From: Meandrina meandrites
Lineage: Eukaryota > Cnidaria > Anthozoa > Scleractinia > Meandrinidae
Direction: 5' to 3'
Length of the DNA stretch: 64,000 nucleotides
Assembly: GCA_963693305.1 (NCBI GenBank)
Contig: OY855912.1
Span: forward strand, 31,263,277 to 31,327,276
The notes beneath the pieces are model-generated. The model had not been told where the DNA came from, did no database searches, and saw only the letters and a program-made list of their open reading frames with translations. A program made the translations under genes and the position numbers. Below are positions 1 through 13,090 of the stretch, in pieces (the stretch's first letter is position 1; the number at the start of each line of letters is the position of its first letter).

Positions 1-345
1 TTCAGTTGTGTTTGTTACCCGTAATACCTGCTATCGTTGACAAGAAGACACTAGGCCGTTGAAGAAAATTCATTTATACTCTAATTTGATTTGACTCTTT
101 GAAGTCATTGTTATTGCTTGTGGAACGATTGATCAAGTGAATCTAGTTTCACACGTGATGTCTGGCTGTGGCTTTTTCCACACGAGGATGTTTCTTTCAT
201 TGATAGCTAAAACCAAACAAGGATTCGCACAGTTAGAATCATCAAAGTCATAGACAAATTTGTACCTGGCTTCACTGCAGGCTTGTGAATATCGTTTTTT
301 TTAAACAAAATATAACCCTAGCTTATTTCATGTTTTTAACCTTAG

Positions 346-668
346 CATCAGCGCAACAGCGGAAGTCCAGAGACATTTTGGAGTTTTTCAAGAAGGCTGG
401 GGAGAATGCAATAAAAGCCATTTCCGGTCTAATTCCTGGTGGGAAAATATCATCTCAGCTGACTACGCAACCCAGGGGACCTAAGATACCGCTGAATACA
501 ATCAACGAGGACTCGATCAAACCTGTCATACCTTACAAACGGAACATGATTGGAAAATTGAAGGCTGGAAAAGTAAACACAGCAAATTTGGGTTTGGCTT
601 TAAAAGCGCGGGAAAACAAAACCGGAAATAAAAGGAAATGGTGGAACAACAACAACCAAACAACTTAA
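346..668 (+). CDS. Terminal exon of a small basic secreted-type protein (partial)
   Basis: A reading frame ends in TAA at 666-668. A good acceptor (pyrimidine-rich, ending TTAG at 342-345) would open the exon in phase 1, as in the other secreted genes here, giving about 107 residues. The first residues, SAQQRKSRDILEFFKKAG, follow a hydrophobic stretch that is also open upstream (286-345), so a read-through form with a signal-like segment is possible, but no in-frame ATG precedes it at a useful place. The product is Lys/Arg/Asn-rich and has no Cys. Residues around FFKKAGENAIKAISGLIPGG could form an amphipathic helix. It ends in Asn/Gln. The family is not recognised. The 5' exons lie outside the window or were not found. 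A polyadenylation signal follows at 940. Confidence 0.45.
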
Positions 669-939
669 GTCAAATAAACAGCGCAGGAATTAAAAGAAGA
701 TGGGTTTAGTAACCATAAAGGAATAGACAATATAGAAATATGAAAAAATATTCATAAATTAAGGCAATCATTTTTGACTCAGATACTGCCGTGCTAGAAG
801 TGGCCCGCTTGGGATTCTAGCAAATGAAGGAACATTACAATGTGTTTTATAGCTATTTTCGTTCACCTTTTATTGAAACAAATGAAGTGCGAAACGTAAT
901 TTTTACAAAAAGGCGTGTAACAAAATTTGATACATATTA

Positions 940-945
940 AATAAA
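940..945 (+). terminator. Polyadenylation signal AATAAA
   Basis: Canonical hexamer about 270 bases after the stop of the 346-668 exon. It is plausible as its 3' end; AT-rich DNA gives chance matches. Confidence 0.3.
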
Positions 946-2270
946 TATTTTAGAGGAGAACTTCAGTATAAAGTGTGTTAGTATTTTCATAAAAAATCTA
1001 AATGAAGCGCATAGGGGAAACCTTGCACGAAAATGAAATGTGATGCACAAAATTAACAAAACTACACTCCTTTATATTTTAAATAAACAAAGAGAAGCTC
1101 GAAAAAGTTGAAAAGACATTTTTTTACTAAGTTGAAGCGTTCATTGAAGCGTTCATTGACTTCAATACTTTTGTGATAAGAGGGTACTTTATTGAAAGAG
1201 CAAGGACTTGTCGTGGTGTTAGGGCGTAACCAAATGACAACATTTGGAACCGCCCGACCCCAAACCCTTACTGTTTATGCGACCTAATTACCGTGACATT
1301 TTACTTGCTGATAACACAATAGCGCGGAGCTTCAGTGAAGTTTGTTTCTAATTAACAGGTAAGAGGGTCAATTCTAAAAGGCTGTAAACACCTTCCATTG
1401 CGCGCTTGTTACAAAAAACTGTCAGAAAAATATTTTCGCGTCTGTTTTCCTGTTAATACGCCCCAAATCAATTCTATTTCTTTGTTTATTTTATAAGTTA
1501 ATCGCTTATGGAGACTAACAGAAGTTATTAGAAAAAGCAGCGATTATTTAGTTTAAAAAATCCTAAAGAACCTTTAAAATTATTTAAAGTACAACAACAT
1601 TTATTGTTTAACTATATTTTCTGAAATGCATTCACAAAGCAGTTTTGCTACTTGTCTCCTCTATGATGTTCATGCGAAGGAAAAGCACTCGTAACACGTT
1701 TACCGGACCATTAGCAAATAAAAGTTCCGATTTTGAGTAGTTTGCCCTAGTCAGGAAGGAAATGATAAAGAATTTGTACGAAAACCCGCGTTCTTTCAAA
1801 TGCAGCACATAAATGTACAGCTTAAATACAGTTATTTTGTGGTGGTGGTAATACAGGTAGGGAAATTTCCTTTGACATAGTTCTACACAGACCAGGTGTC
1901 TTAATTATACAATTAATTATCTTAGTTATATTATATTTTTGTATTTTGAAGAATCACGTTTCCTTGTTTAAGTTGCAAGTTATATCTTCTCCGAAGGGTG
2001 TGAAACAATGAACAAGAAAAGGGGGCAACCTAACAAGTCGTTGAGGTGTGTCATTATTCAGGCGTCAAGAGCCAACACTTGAAGCACAAATCATGTTTGC
2101 ATAGCTGAATGAAGTTTTATTATATAGCGAACAGTGCTGATCTGCAGTCAAGTCTACAACTGACCTCACATGCGTTAACAATTGGTGTTACTTTTTCGTC
2201 AAAAAGCGTTACACTTTGCGTTTATATTACATCTTAAAAATAAATCAATGTATTTAGCACGGCTGTACTA
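946..2270. other. Intergenic, AT-rich, nothing recognised
   Basis: No convincing exon, RNA gene or repeat was seen. Frames are short and closed on both strands. Confidence 0.4.
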
Positions 2271-2277
2271 AAAAAAA

Positions 2278-2444
2278 AATCCCAGCTGGCAGGAGGCTGA
2301 CCAGTTGGCTATATACAAAGCGTGGAGGAGTTGAATTCGGGAACACCGAAGACAAATCCATCTAGTGGCAGGGAGGAGGATTCGAACCCGAGACCTCCGG
2401 ATGTTAAGTCCAGCGCCCTAACCACTAGGCCACGTTGCCTCCTC
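2278..2444 (-). repeat. tRNA-derived SINE, minus orientation
   Basis: Read on the minus strand, it starts as a tRNA-like head. An A-box-like segment (GTGGCCTAGTGGTTAGG) and a perfect B-box-like GGTTCGAATCC are visible about 35 bases apart. The body ends in GCCTCCTGCCAGCTGGG followed by a T run (A run on plus). A related diverged body lies at 54708-54836. The tRNA fold is not closed as in a functional tRNA and the body extends well past it, so it is called a SINE rather than a tRNA gene. Confidence 0.7.
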
Positions 2445-2449
2445 CTACA

Positions 2450-5400
2450 TCTTGTAACGTAACTAAAGATTATAAAATTGTGTAGCAAGTCAACACACTC
2501 GGCATTGCTATGTAGCCCACGTTGCAGTTAATCAACGACTTTTCAACTCTAACTGGAGAGCAAGAGAGAAAGACACAAGTACCTTGGCCAGGTTTCAGTC
2601 CGGGCAGCACAAATCCGGAATCCAGTTCTCAAACTCAGCACAACTAATTTGGCATTTAACAAAATAATATGTGTGCGCATTTGAAATTCAATCTTATGTG
2701 TGCTTATGGACGTTTAGTATCCTCTTCTGTTGGTTTTGAGGATTTTCGCGGAAACTTTAGTCACGAGCATAGTCCAGGGCGTCGAACGCAAGAAAATACT
2801 GAGAAAAATTCTAGAGTAGGTTCGTATCTAAATGGGTTGCCATTTATTTGGAAAGGTATGCTTACGCACAAATAATAAGTTCACTGAAAAGCTTGTTCAA
2901 CATCGAGGTATACTGACATTGGTAAATAAAAATAGTAAACATTGAATCTACACTGCTTATTCTTAGATTGCGATAGGAAATCCAGTTCTAAAATACATGT
3001 CCGTATTTAACGATCCTACGTTGCAACGAAAACGCGTGAAACCGTTTTATTCTTTTTAAAATCATGGATTATCGCGCTTGAAAACTTTTTCACAGCACGT
3101 TAAATTTTGTTGCTAATTTCTAATGCAAACAGCAGGTATAACAGTCGACTGGTCTCAATCCTGCGGATCAACAAGCAGAAAACGCTCTTTAACCCAGGCG
3201 CTGTGATTGGTTGATTTGAATGATGATCTCAACCCATATACCAATCTGAGTTCATATTTTTGCACCAAAGGTGGAAAGGAAATGGCGAATCCTTAGACGA
3301 AATTCTCGCGCTAGAAATCTAGAAATGTTCTAGTCGTTTGGGATCATATTTTTGCTTTCTGGCAAAGTTATTGTGGTTCTCAGGGTTTGAGATTCAAACG
3401 TGGATTTTTACACTTTATGGTGCCGTAACATGACATTCGTTTGAGCGTTTACAGGTAAGAGATTCTTTCACTTCATTGAGCCTTAGCATCGAGGTGTTCC
3501 CAGAATCATGACTGCCCATCCACACGTCGTGATTTTCGATTGACATTGCTCGTAGTCCAGAAGCACATAGTTGTTTAATCGTATTTAAGTGCTGTTCTTC
3601 TTTTTGAATTGCAGCGGAACGCATGCCACATTTTTGACCACTTGCTCTCACTTGGTTTACAAAAACCTTCCTTACTCAAGAAGGGTTCTCTTTAACACCG
3701 TGTTAAAATAAATCTTGCGCTTGGTCGAGCATTGGATTTCGCCCTTCCATTGACACTGCGATTTTTAACTAGGAGTTTTCTGTTCTTGGCGATTCATTCG
3801 GAAGCATATTCAGTGAAAGTTTTCAAAGCGGTCACTGACACGACCATAAACTGAAAACACTTGGTCGTCCGTTTGATTTTCATTTTAGGTTTGATTTTGG
3901 GTCAGAAAAATATTTGCGGCGTTTCATAATTGTTTAAGTAAAAAAATTATTTTCGGCAGAAGCACAGAAGAAAATTTATATTCCCGTTTATGTCCGATTC
4001 TGATGGAATTACGAACTGACCATTATGCGGAACGCATTGTGAAGGGAAGTTCATATTATGAAATCTGCAAATAAGTTTGAGAAAGGATGACATGTTTGTT
4101 CTATAGAGGAAACAGAGGGAACTCGATCGGCTGAAGGCAGTAGGTTTTAATGCGACTTTACTGGCCGAGAAATGACATAAACGTGATTCTGGGACTCGTA
4201 GAAACAAAACTTCCAAAATTCTGACACCCGATTTTTAAAATGCGAGTTCTCAAAATTTATAGGTGATGTTTTACAAGCTATCTAGGTTTATATATTTAAA
4301 GATAATTTGCAATTGGTAAGTAGTCAAGGAAATGAACTGTGCGATAGCGCTTCCTTGCAATTTCAAACTGGTGTTGTTTAGGTAAACCATTTAAAAGGGT
4401 GACTTAAGGCAGAATAAGGAATTTATTTTTACCAGGAATGATGCGCAAATTAATAACTTAGTTCACAAAACAGGACGTAATGGATAAAGAAGTAACAAAT
4501 TTTCAGCCATTTGTCAGTTAAAATTTGGCTTTTTCTTCTGTAAGTTAAATTTCAGTTTGCGTGGATGCACAATTTAATTTTTGCCAGTTTGAAATCTTGC
4601 TCCATTTGTCAGCTGTCAATTAAATCGCTAGTCGTATGTCAGTTATCATTTCGTAAGGCCCTCAAATAACTTAAAACAGGTAACAGGATCCGGCACAAAA
4701 GTCGTTCCTTAAGACGGTCACTAAAGTGTTTCGTTTAGATGGGATCTCTGCTTTATTACTGAATATTGGACATCCTATCTTCACAGATTCGATTTCATCT
4801 ATTATTGTATAAGTGGTTTTACGTAAATCAATAGGCGTTTCTCTTTACTCCTGTTAAAAAAAAAACAAGCTAGTAATTGGGTGCGAATTTTAAACGTTAC
4901 AGCGAAGTTTTACGTGTTTGAAGGCACTTTTGCTGCAACACTGTTTCAATTTATATGCGAAGCCATCCAGCAAATTGCACTTTATTCATTTTCAGTGACC
5001 AGAAAAAAAACACTAAGACCTTGCGATCAAACGCATTCGAAGTTTTTACAAGCGTTTCGCCTTTTAAATTCCACAAGCAATTTACAAATGATGTTTACGA
5101 TCTAACAGGAGTTCAACACACAAATTTATCCGGTTGATCAAGCGAATCGCCCAAAATGTTCGATTCACTGAGCAGAAAATGTTATGAATGGCCTGGTGAA
5201 AAATCTACGTGGTCGGTTAACAAAGCGGGCCGTTGCGCAGTGAACCTGAATAAACTCCTGCAGCGAAAGCATGGAAGGAATGCCTTATAGAAAAACCTTC
5301 ATTATCGAACTTGTAGGTAAATAGTTGTTGAATAATAAACCACTGATTCCAATTAATTCTATGGTTCTTATCGTACGCATGTCCCTTACCGGGCCCTTAA

Positions 5401-5640
5401 TAGCCTCTAAGGAGCAACTACGAGGCCTAAAAAATGTCACTCCCTATGGGGTCTCAAGGCATGCTCCCCCAGAAACGTACGAAACTATAGATTGCGAAAT
5501 GTGGAATTTCCTGCATCTTGACCTATTCACAGTGGAGAGAGGAGGGGGGTTGTAACATTATAAATTTTACCCCTGGATTCTCCCATCTTTTACCTTGCAA
5601 ATGCGATTAAAAGTTGTAGTGAACATATTTTAATTACGTT
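2450..5640. other. Intergenic, no supported gene
   Basis: Only short frames without splice-consistent neighbours or recognisable domains were found (for example those near 2669-2875, 3415-3651, 3947-4216 and 4881-5105). Part of this stretch may hold 5' untranslated exons of the gene starting at 5665, because a good acceptor (TTTGTCATCAG, ending at 5657) sits just before its ATG. Confidence 0.4.
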
Positions 5641-5664
5641 CTTCACTTTGTCATCAGATATCTT

Positions 5665-8600
5665 ATGGCTTCTGTTTCATTGAAGCTGGTCCTACTATTC
5701 TCCGCGTTCCTTTTGCTGGGAGATACCCGTGCTCAGGGTAGGTATATAAACACGATTAATATAAACATATAAAGGTAAAAAAGCTGCTAAAACTTTTAAA
5801 CTAAACGTTTACGATCTTTACGATTGTCTGAAAGATTGAATTATCGACAACGTTTAGTTTCAAATTTTTAACAGTTTCTTTACCTGTACATTTTTTTTAT
5901 AATATTTTTATTCAGCGAAATGTTCATACGATTAATATCTCTTCGGAACCTCGGTCACGCAATGGGTTCTCGGTGGGCGAGGAAAAGTTCTAAATGGCAG
6001 TAAACATAACAATTTGCAATCATAGATAGCATCACCAACGTCTGAATCCAATATGTAGGATCGCATGGGTAGCCACAAAATGTTGTCTATTGCACTTCGA
6101 AGTGTTCCTGTATCTCGTTCCAACAACATTGTATTTTTTAATACATTTATTAATTTATGTCACACATGTTAAAGAAAGAAAAAAATATTCCAACAACATG
6201 TAGCAAAACTGAAAAGAACAATAGTTTCATCATATTTTCACATTTTTTTTCTGTGAATTTGAAGCGATCAATTTGCAAATTGAAACTGGAACAAAGTTCA
6301 CAAATGGCAAACTGTGATGTCGTTTAAAGATTGTTTTACACGTGATTTCTTACAGAGCTTTATGACGATGAAGCAAACTTGGAGCAGTATAGTCCACTAC
6401 TGGGGGAGAATTTCATTGACTACCCGATATTAGAGGAATACGGGGTTCCTACAGTGGAAGAGTTCCCCGCGGAAGATATAGATGATGACGATGATGATGA
6501 CGTCAATGACGAAGAAACTGATCCCAGCGAAACAGAACAGAAAGTCAAGAAAGGGGTTATAAAACATCCAGGTCAGGAAAATATTTTATTTTTTAAAACA
6601 TAGTATTCCTATGACAAGCTTAATTCTGTACAAAACGCATCTCATCAAGAGAAATGCCTAATCCGTTATTAGTAGAATTCTACTAGTATCCTAATGCAAT
6701 TGCTGCAATCTGATCAGCTGAGCCACTGAACACTATCAGACATTAGTATGCAGTGGTTGAAGGTCGTCTACAGAATGGCGACATTTTCTCGTTTCTCCGA
6801 AGTTTCGGAGGAAGTTTAGAAACATTATTGGATAATTCAATTCCCGCGAAGACTAAAAGGAGGAAATTCACCTTCGGCCTCATCAACTATCACCTCATTG
6901 AAATCTCGAGCTCATAATCTAATTGTTAAATATAGTTTCGAAGAGGGAGTTACTGTTTTATGAAAAGAAGATGAAGATTGAGGATATTTTCGGGATGTTT
7001 TCAAAGTCTTATGGTGACATGGGTTCACTTTCCTCCCTTCCCACCCAATAACTGTTCTAACTTAAATAAGGAACGCTGAACAAGTCAGAAAACAGGCCGG
7101 AAACCTTTAAAAAAGTTAATCCTAACGACTAAGCACTAACCATTAATCACTAACTTATTACAAACTGTATGCTTCTTGCGTGCATTTGCTTTTCAAGATT
7201 GGGGACACAGTACAGTGAAAACCTGGAAACGCACACGTTCTGGACTCACGGCTTATGGCTTCTTGTTAAATTGATAAATAAAATAATTAATAGAAACAAA
7301 CATACGTTTGTTAATTTAAGTTAAGTGACTAACTATAAAGTAACTAATCTGTGCTCCTCCTCCTCGGAATTCGTCCTATATTACATATACAATAAACATG
7401 TACGCAGTTCAACGTGCGAATAGTCACTAAAGGAAACTTCTTGCTGTCTTTTTTGCAGACAAAGAGCATGCACAAAAGACATCCTCTGCACTGAAATCTA
7501 AAAGCGACGCACGCGAAAAGCGGCAGCTCCCTCTTCAAGGTAGCATCCCGACGTCAACTTGCAAATCTCTTTATTGTTTTCTTAACACGCCAGGCAATGC
7601 CTGGGAGTGGTCAGTTGCTTTATTCTCATAACCTGAATACGTGGCTATGTATTTAGATGAATTTAGATGCTGATCACTCTTGAAACAGTTAAAGTAATCT
7701 TATATGACGGTGTTCTTGGAAATGTTTCAACCATCTTTCCGCGGTGTGACATAACTTCTGGGAACGAGTAGGGTGGACGAGTAAAATCCAGTTCTTATTT
7801 CCAGGTCTTCGCAACATACTTGCTGAACAATGTCGATGGGATGGCTTGTTTTTAAACGAATGCCCAAACATATTTTAAGTAAAGCAAGAGTGCTGTTAAG
7901 TTTTGAACCGAAATAGAAGAGTTATGAGATACAGAAACTAAATTGACAATATCATGTTGTTTTTTTCATCTGCAGATGACCCTGAAGTGATTGCCCGTGA
8001 GAAGCTGCAACGAGCTATCAAAGCAGCCCAAGCACTGACTAACATAGAAAACCAGCTCGGGTTAGGTCCCTCGACGATCGAGAACAAAACTGAGAAACTA
8101 GAGAAACAGCTGAAAGACGAAGAGAAAAACTTCAAAAAACTTGCCGATCAAACGGAGGACAATAACAAGAGGCAGAAATTCGTGAAACTCGAGAAAGTTG
8201 CCGATGAAGATGTCAACGAGGCGGAAAGTATTTTGAAATTCATAGTGAAACTCGAAGCTGCCAAGTATTTGGCGAAGGAACGAGCTCAAGAAGAACTCGA
8301 AACAGCTCAAAAGAACAAAATCGTCTCTAATCCGCACATGTTTCTCGGACCTCCACTTGCATTCCCTCCTCAACCTCAAGTAGCTGGATATTTTGGGGGA
8401 GTGTCGCAGCCGGCTTATCAGCCCGTGATGCCGTCATACACGCCTAGTTATCCACCGCAAATGTTTCAGGGGATGAGTCCTCCCAGTATGGCTGCTGCAC
8501 CGAGTAGTGTGTTATCACCGGTTAGTTTAGCTGCTCAAGCTCCGTATCAGCCCAGCTACCAGGATAATGCAGAACTGCAGAAAATCAACGCAAGTGAGTG

Positions 8601-11600
8601 TATGGTGTCGTGTCGTTAAACGAAAAAGTCACGTCAAATAAATTACTTTTCTCCCAAAATACCTGGCGAAACAACTACTGATATTGAAAAAAAAAATGAG
8701 AGCGCGACAAAAGAAGAAGACATGATTACAGCTGTTCATTCATAGTTGGTTTTGTAAAGGCGGTCAATTTATAATAATTGCAATACATGCATTGCCTGCA
8801 GACATACCAGGTTTGGATGTTTTTTCAACTAATTATTAAAAAATGAATTATTTAAATTTTTCCCTTCAGTCAATTCACAGACAAGCGTTTCAGCGTTTCC
8901 ACCACAGAGCAGCGCTCAGCACAGTGTGGAATCCGTAAAACCAGAGGCTGCTAAGATGGCGAGCTACTCTTCCGAGGAAGGTAATACCGATATCAACCCA
9001 GGAGATATAGAATTCAGTGACATGGAAAGCCCATCACCACCAAAGAAACCAGCAGTGCAGCAAACAACAGTCAGTGCTCCCAAGGCTCAGTTTGATGCGC
9101 ATGGCCCGAGCAGTAATGACGCAAAAGAAAAACCAGCCGCTAAACCTGTCAAACCAGCTCAACCGGCCACGCCAGCTCAACCAGTCGCGCCTGCCCAACC
9201 AGCTGCACCTGTTCAACCGGTTGTGCCTGTTCAACCGGTCGCGCCTGTTCAACCGGTCGCGCCTGCTCAACCAATCGCGCCTGCTCAACCAGTCACACCA
9301 GCTCAACCGGTCACGCCTGTTCAGCCAGTCGCTCCAGCTCAACCAGTTTCACTTCCGGTACAGACGATCGAGTCAGCTCTGGGACAATCAAACGGTTTTA
9401 TGTCACAGTCAGCACCGCTGACATCGTCGTTCAATCCCGCCATGACGGCTCCCAATTCAGCATCTATGTCGAGATACTTTGATTCGCCATCCAACCCTCC
9501 CAACATGTTCGCACCGCAGTCATTCTATCAACCGATGCCAAAACTTCAAAGTCCACAACAGAAGTTTGTCCCTCACGCAGAACCAAAGAAACCAGCTGCA
9601 CCCAAGAACCCTGCGCCCGCAGTGAAGCCAGCGGTTACACCTTATGCTGCCTTTAATGTGAGTATAAGAGATCAACTAGCGGATATATTTTGCTTTGACA
9701 AATGCTAACAGCATCTTATTACAACTTTGCACACACAGTACGAATCTTTTCACTCTTAAATCCATCTTACCGAGGGAGAACCTTGCCAATTGCAAGCTCG
9801 GAACATTAAATCGCCTTAGTTATTGCCAAAATGTCTTGTAATGATAGTTCTGAGAAGTTAGTGACACATCGAAAATCGCGCTCTACTGAGAACACACCCG
9901 GCAAAACCGTGAGTACTTTCCAGTGTGCTCTCCGGTACAATATTCTGAATCGGTAACTTTTCAGAATTAACCAAAATAATACTTCCCCTCCAGCTTAATA
10001 TTTGATCGTTTTAATAATAAATGTGTTAATATTTTTTATAGTATATCGTTCTAGGATTTTATAACATCTTTCTACACTAGTCTTATAAAGCGCTTTAAAA
10101 TATTTTATAATTTTAGCGCTATACAAATTTTAATTATCGTTATTATTATTATTGTTATTATTATTATTATCATTATTACAAACAAGACTTAATCTGATTA
10201 GGTAAAAATAACATTAGTTTGGAATTACATTCTTGTAGGACCAACCCCAGGTTCTGACGCCTCCCAGTCCTGCTAACGTGCAACCTCCAAATTCAGCGGC
10301 TTATTCCGGCGAGCAGGCGCTTTCAGGCGCTTACCCCTCGAGCTCATACTACTCGTGGAATACCCAGGCCCTCCCGTCCAGCAGCCCACAGTATTCTTGG
10401 AGCTCCCCAATGTATTATCCCCCAGCTGTGCCGTATCAAGCTCCAGGTAAATGTGACATTTATTTTGATTTATTGTTCACTGCATAATGAGCCACACGAC
10501 TAATTGAAATTCGTCAAGGGATTCTTTTGAGAGAAAATGAGTAATGAGTAAAGCTTTTGGAGTAATTAAGTTGGTTTGACACGTCAAGTTGTCGCTGGCG
10601 TGAGGGAGGTTTACCTTAACAAAGCGAGTCCAAATTCCTTTGGTAAATATTTGCGGTGATTTTTTTACCCGAAGGATCTGAACAGTAAATACTACGTACG
10701 TGTTTGTCTACTAGGGAATGGGAGGTTTGCATCCAGTAAGGATATACCACATGACCAGTTTTGACCAATGACACGAAAGATATTTTTTTGCTAGATTCGA
10801 ACATATTATGTAAAGAGAACATGAATATCTTGTTTAAGAATTTACAATTCTGTGTTTATTCATTTTCTTCGTTTCAGTTAATCCCCTCATCGCTGAAGCA
10901 TACAGAAAACTTCACGACACAGAGAGAGCTAGTCTGGCGATGTCGAAGATCGAGGAGGCGATAGGCTTGTCACCAAACTCAGTAAAGCACATTGTGGACG
11001 ACATTGAAAATCAAGCTAAAATGGAGGCTAACCGCTACGAGGACGACATGAGTAAAGAAAAGGCTGAGATAACTAAGGAGAAAGAACGCCTTGAGAAGAA
11101 CGAAGTAGCAGACGACGGTCAAACCAAGAAGAAGATTCAAGAAGATGAACTAAAACTGCGAGATGACATCAGGAAAGAAAACGTCGCTAAACTGGAGGTG
11201 GACAAGATTAAGAAGATTGAGAAACTTTTGACGATCATCGAGGCAGCGAAGTATTCTGCAATGCAGAGAGCAAAGAAGCGCATCCATAAGCTTAAAGCTG
11301 ATGAAGGTGAGCCTGATGGGGATGACATCAGAAAACGGGACCTGGAAGATCTTGAAAATGATATCAGACGTCGTAGAAGGAACGAGATCAATATTTGGCT
11401 CAAAGGTTCAAGAAATCGAATCGATACGAGCCACTTCTTACGAAATCGTTTGGGTAGGTTAGGAAGGAATCGCGAGGAAGAAAGGTCGGGTTGGAGTTTG
11501 GACCAGAAAAAAGTTTTACATCATTTGGAAATTTCTGAGAAACTCAACAAATCTGACAACTACCCAAAGGAGAGTAAATTACACAGATTGAAGTTTTTCA

Positions 11601-11905
11601 AGACACTGTCATCAAACAAGAAACTCGACTCAGGAAAACAGTTCCTTGTGAACAAGAGGACTGATGTTCCCACGAAACCAGAAACCCCTGCCAACGCATT
11701 TGTTATGGCTAAAATGCTGGATAAGATGGACAAGCTGTTTGAAATTCAGGGTGAGATTTTAAAATATCTTAAAACAGAGCATACAATCCACAGTCTAAGG
11801 CGGAAAAAACCATTTGCAAAAAGATGGAGGCGAAGTCTGCATCACTCAAAACATCACAAGAAAACTCATCAAGATATCAAGAGAAAGAAAAGAAAAGCAA
11901 ACTGA
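5665..11905 (+). CDS. Secreted two-module helical and Pro-rich repeat protein, 7 exons
   Basis: Coding exons: 5665-5737, 6356-6571, 7459-7539, 7976-8593, 8870-9657, 10239-10446 and 10878-11905 (TGA-type end read as stop at 11903-11905). They sum to 1003 codons plus stop. Exon 1 is a signal peptide (hydrophobic core [11 protein letters not shown], likely cut after DTRA). Exon 2 is acidic, with a run of seven Asp near residue 70. Exon 4 carries a Lys/Glu-rich helical module (about 133-233), then a Pro/Tyr/Gln-rich stretch. Exon 5 has a 6-residue repeat of the type APAQPV (about 424-493). Exon 6 is Ser/Tyr/Pro-rich. Exon 7 repeats the helical module (about 678-797) and ends in a Lys/Arg/His tail. 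All junctions are phase 1 except the exon 5/6 junction (phase 0). The family is not recognised. A structural or extracellular matrix role is only a guess from composition. Confidence 0.75.
10139..10180. repeat. ATT microsatellite
   Basis: Imperfect trinucleotide run (ATT with ATTG and ATC variants) inside the intron before exon 6 of the 5665-11905 gene. Confidence 0.8.
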
Positions 11906-11981
11906 GATCGAAAATTCCTCAAAAACGTACCTTAAGTTAAACAGAACCCATTTTGTTTCCAGGGAGAAATATAGTTCTTGC

Positions 11982-11987
11982 AATAAA
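11982..11987 (+). terminator. Polyadenylation signal AATAAA
   Basis: Canonical hexamer about 75 bases after the stop of the 5665-11905 gene, a typical distance. Confidence 0.5.
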
Positions 11988-12454
11988 AGAATCAGCACAA
12001 TTTTCACCCTCAGCATCATTCCCACTCCCTGCTACGCGAACTAGTTTTTTGCTTAGCAACACCTGTCCATAGCAACAGTTGACGCTGTTGAGCAGCTATA
12101 ATGTTTGGTATCAAGTGGGTTGCTGTTTCCAAGCAACCATCAATGATATCTGTAAAAATAACGTAAAGGAGGTGTTGAGTAGAAACAAAGATCTTAAACT
12201 GAATACCGCCACAAAACGTTGGTAGTTCACTTCTAATTATATTACACTCAGTCAGTTAGTTTCGTTTTTCGCACAGTTTAAATAATTTCTCCTTTCAGAC
12301 CCTTGGTGTCTGAAATCTGTAAATATAAGTTATTTATTTTTCTTCTCGGGCGACAGAAAGACAGCAACGAGTCGATAGCAGAGAGTCAATGCAGCAACGT
12401 TAACTAGTCATGGGGCAATGATTCCCTTTAGTGAGGATACCAAAGCCTGAGGAA

Positions 12455-12528
12455 TACCCTGGGTGCCAGAGGGTTTTTTTTGTGTCGCCGCAAAACAAAA
12501 CAAAAAAAACCCTCTGGCACCCAGGGTA
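12455..12528. mobile_element. 74-bp perfect hairpin element with 9-bp target duplication
   Basis: The two 27-base arms are exact reverse complements (12455-12481 and 12502-12528), starting TACCCTGGGTGCCAGAGGG, with a 20-base loop. The 9-mer CCTGAGGAA lies directly on both sides (12446-12454 and 12529-12537), which is what a target-site duplication looks like. A 9-bp duplication is typical of Mutator-like transposons, so this is probably a very small non-autonomous element. The class is inference. Confidence 0.75.
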
Positions 12529-13090
12529 CCTGAGGAAAGGCATATTCAGACTAATTTAAGCATGTATAACATGTATTCGACATGAAACTGCTCCATAACT
12601 CGGTCAGAAAACGACTTTCTGCCATCATACTGACATTGGGGTGAAATATGGGTTTTTGACTGCGGAGTTAGAATAAGGAAAAATAAATATAGACAAATGT
12701 AAATATGGAAAATTTTGATACGTGCATTTAATAAATATATCTGTCGCAACAAAAGGGCTCCGGTTTGTTCTTTTTATTCATCGCCAACTGGTTGCGGGAT
12801 TTAATCAGTGAGATGTCAAGTTTTTAAGAATTAAACAAAGCGAGGAAAACAACAAAGGCAACGTAGTACAAATGTACAAAACATCATAGGACCGCGCACG
12901 TCATTCTTACACAATGACTGGATAAACATCGTGTGATTTCGCACCCGTGAGGTTTAAGTTGAGAGCGTGCACAAGTAAACTTTTTCATCGTGCAAGGCAT
13001 TTTTTTCTCAATTTCTCAATAGAATCACGATTAAGGAAGGTTCATGATAGACTCTGCGCTGTACGAAAAAGCGTTTGGTTCTAAGTCACT

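Noticed and set aside
2360..2444. tRNA gene on the minus strand
   Set aside because: It has A- and B-box-like sequence, but it is the head of a longer SINE with a matching copy body elsewhere, and a clean cloverleaf could not be drawn.
9017..9421. Arg/Leu/Asn-rich frames overlapping the Pro repeat on both strands
   Set aside because: Shadow frames of the 18-base repeat in exon 5 of the 5665-11905 gene.
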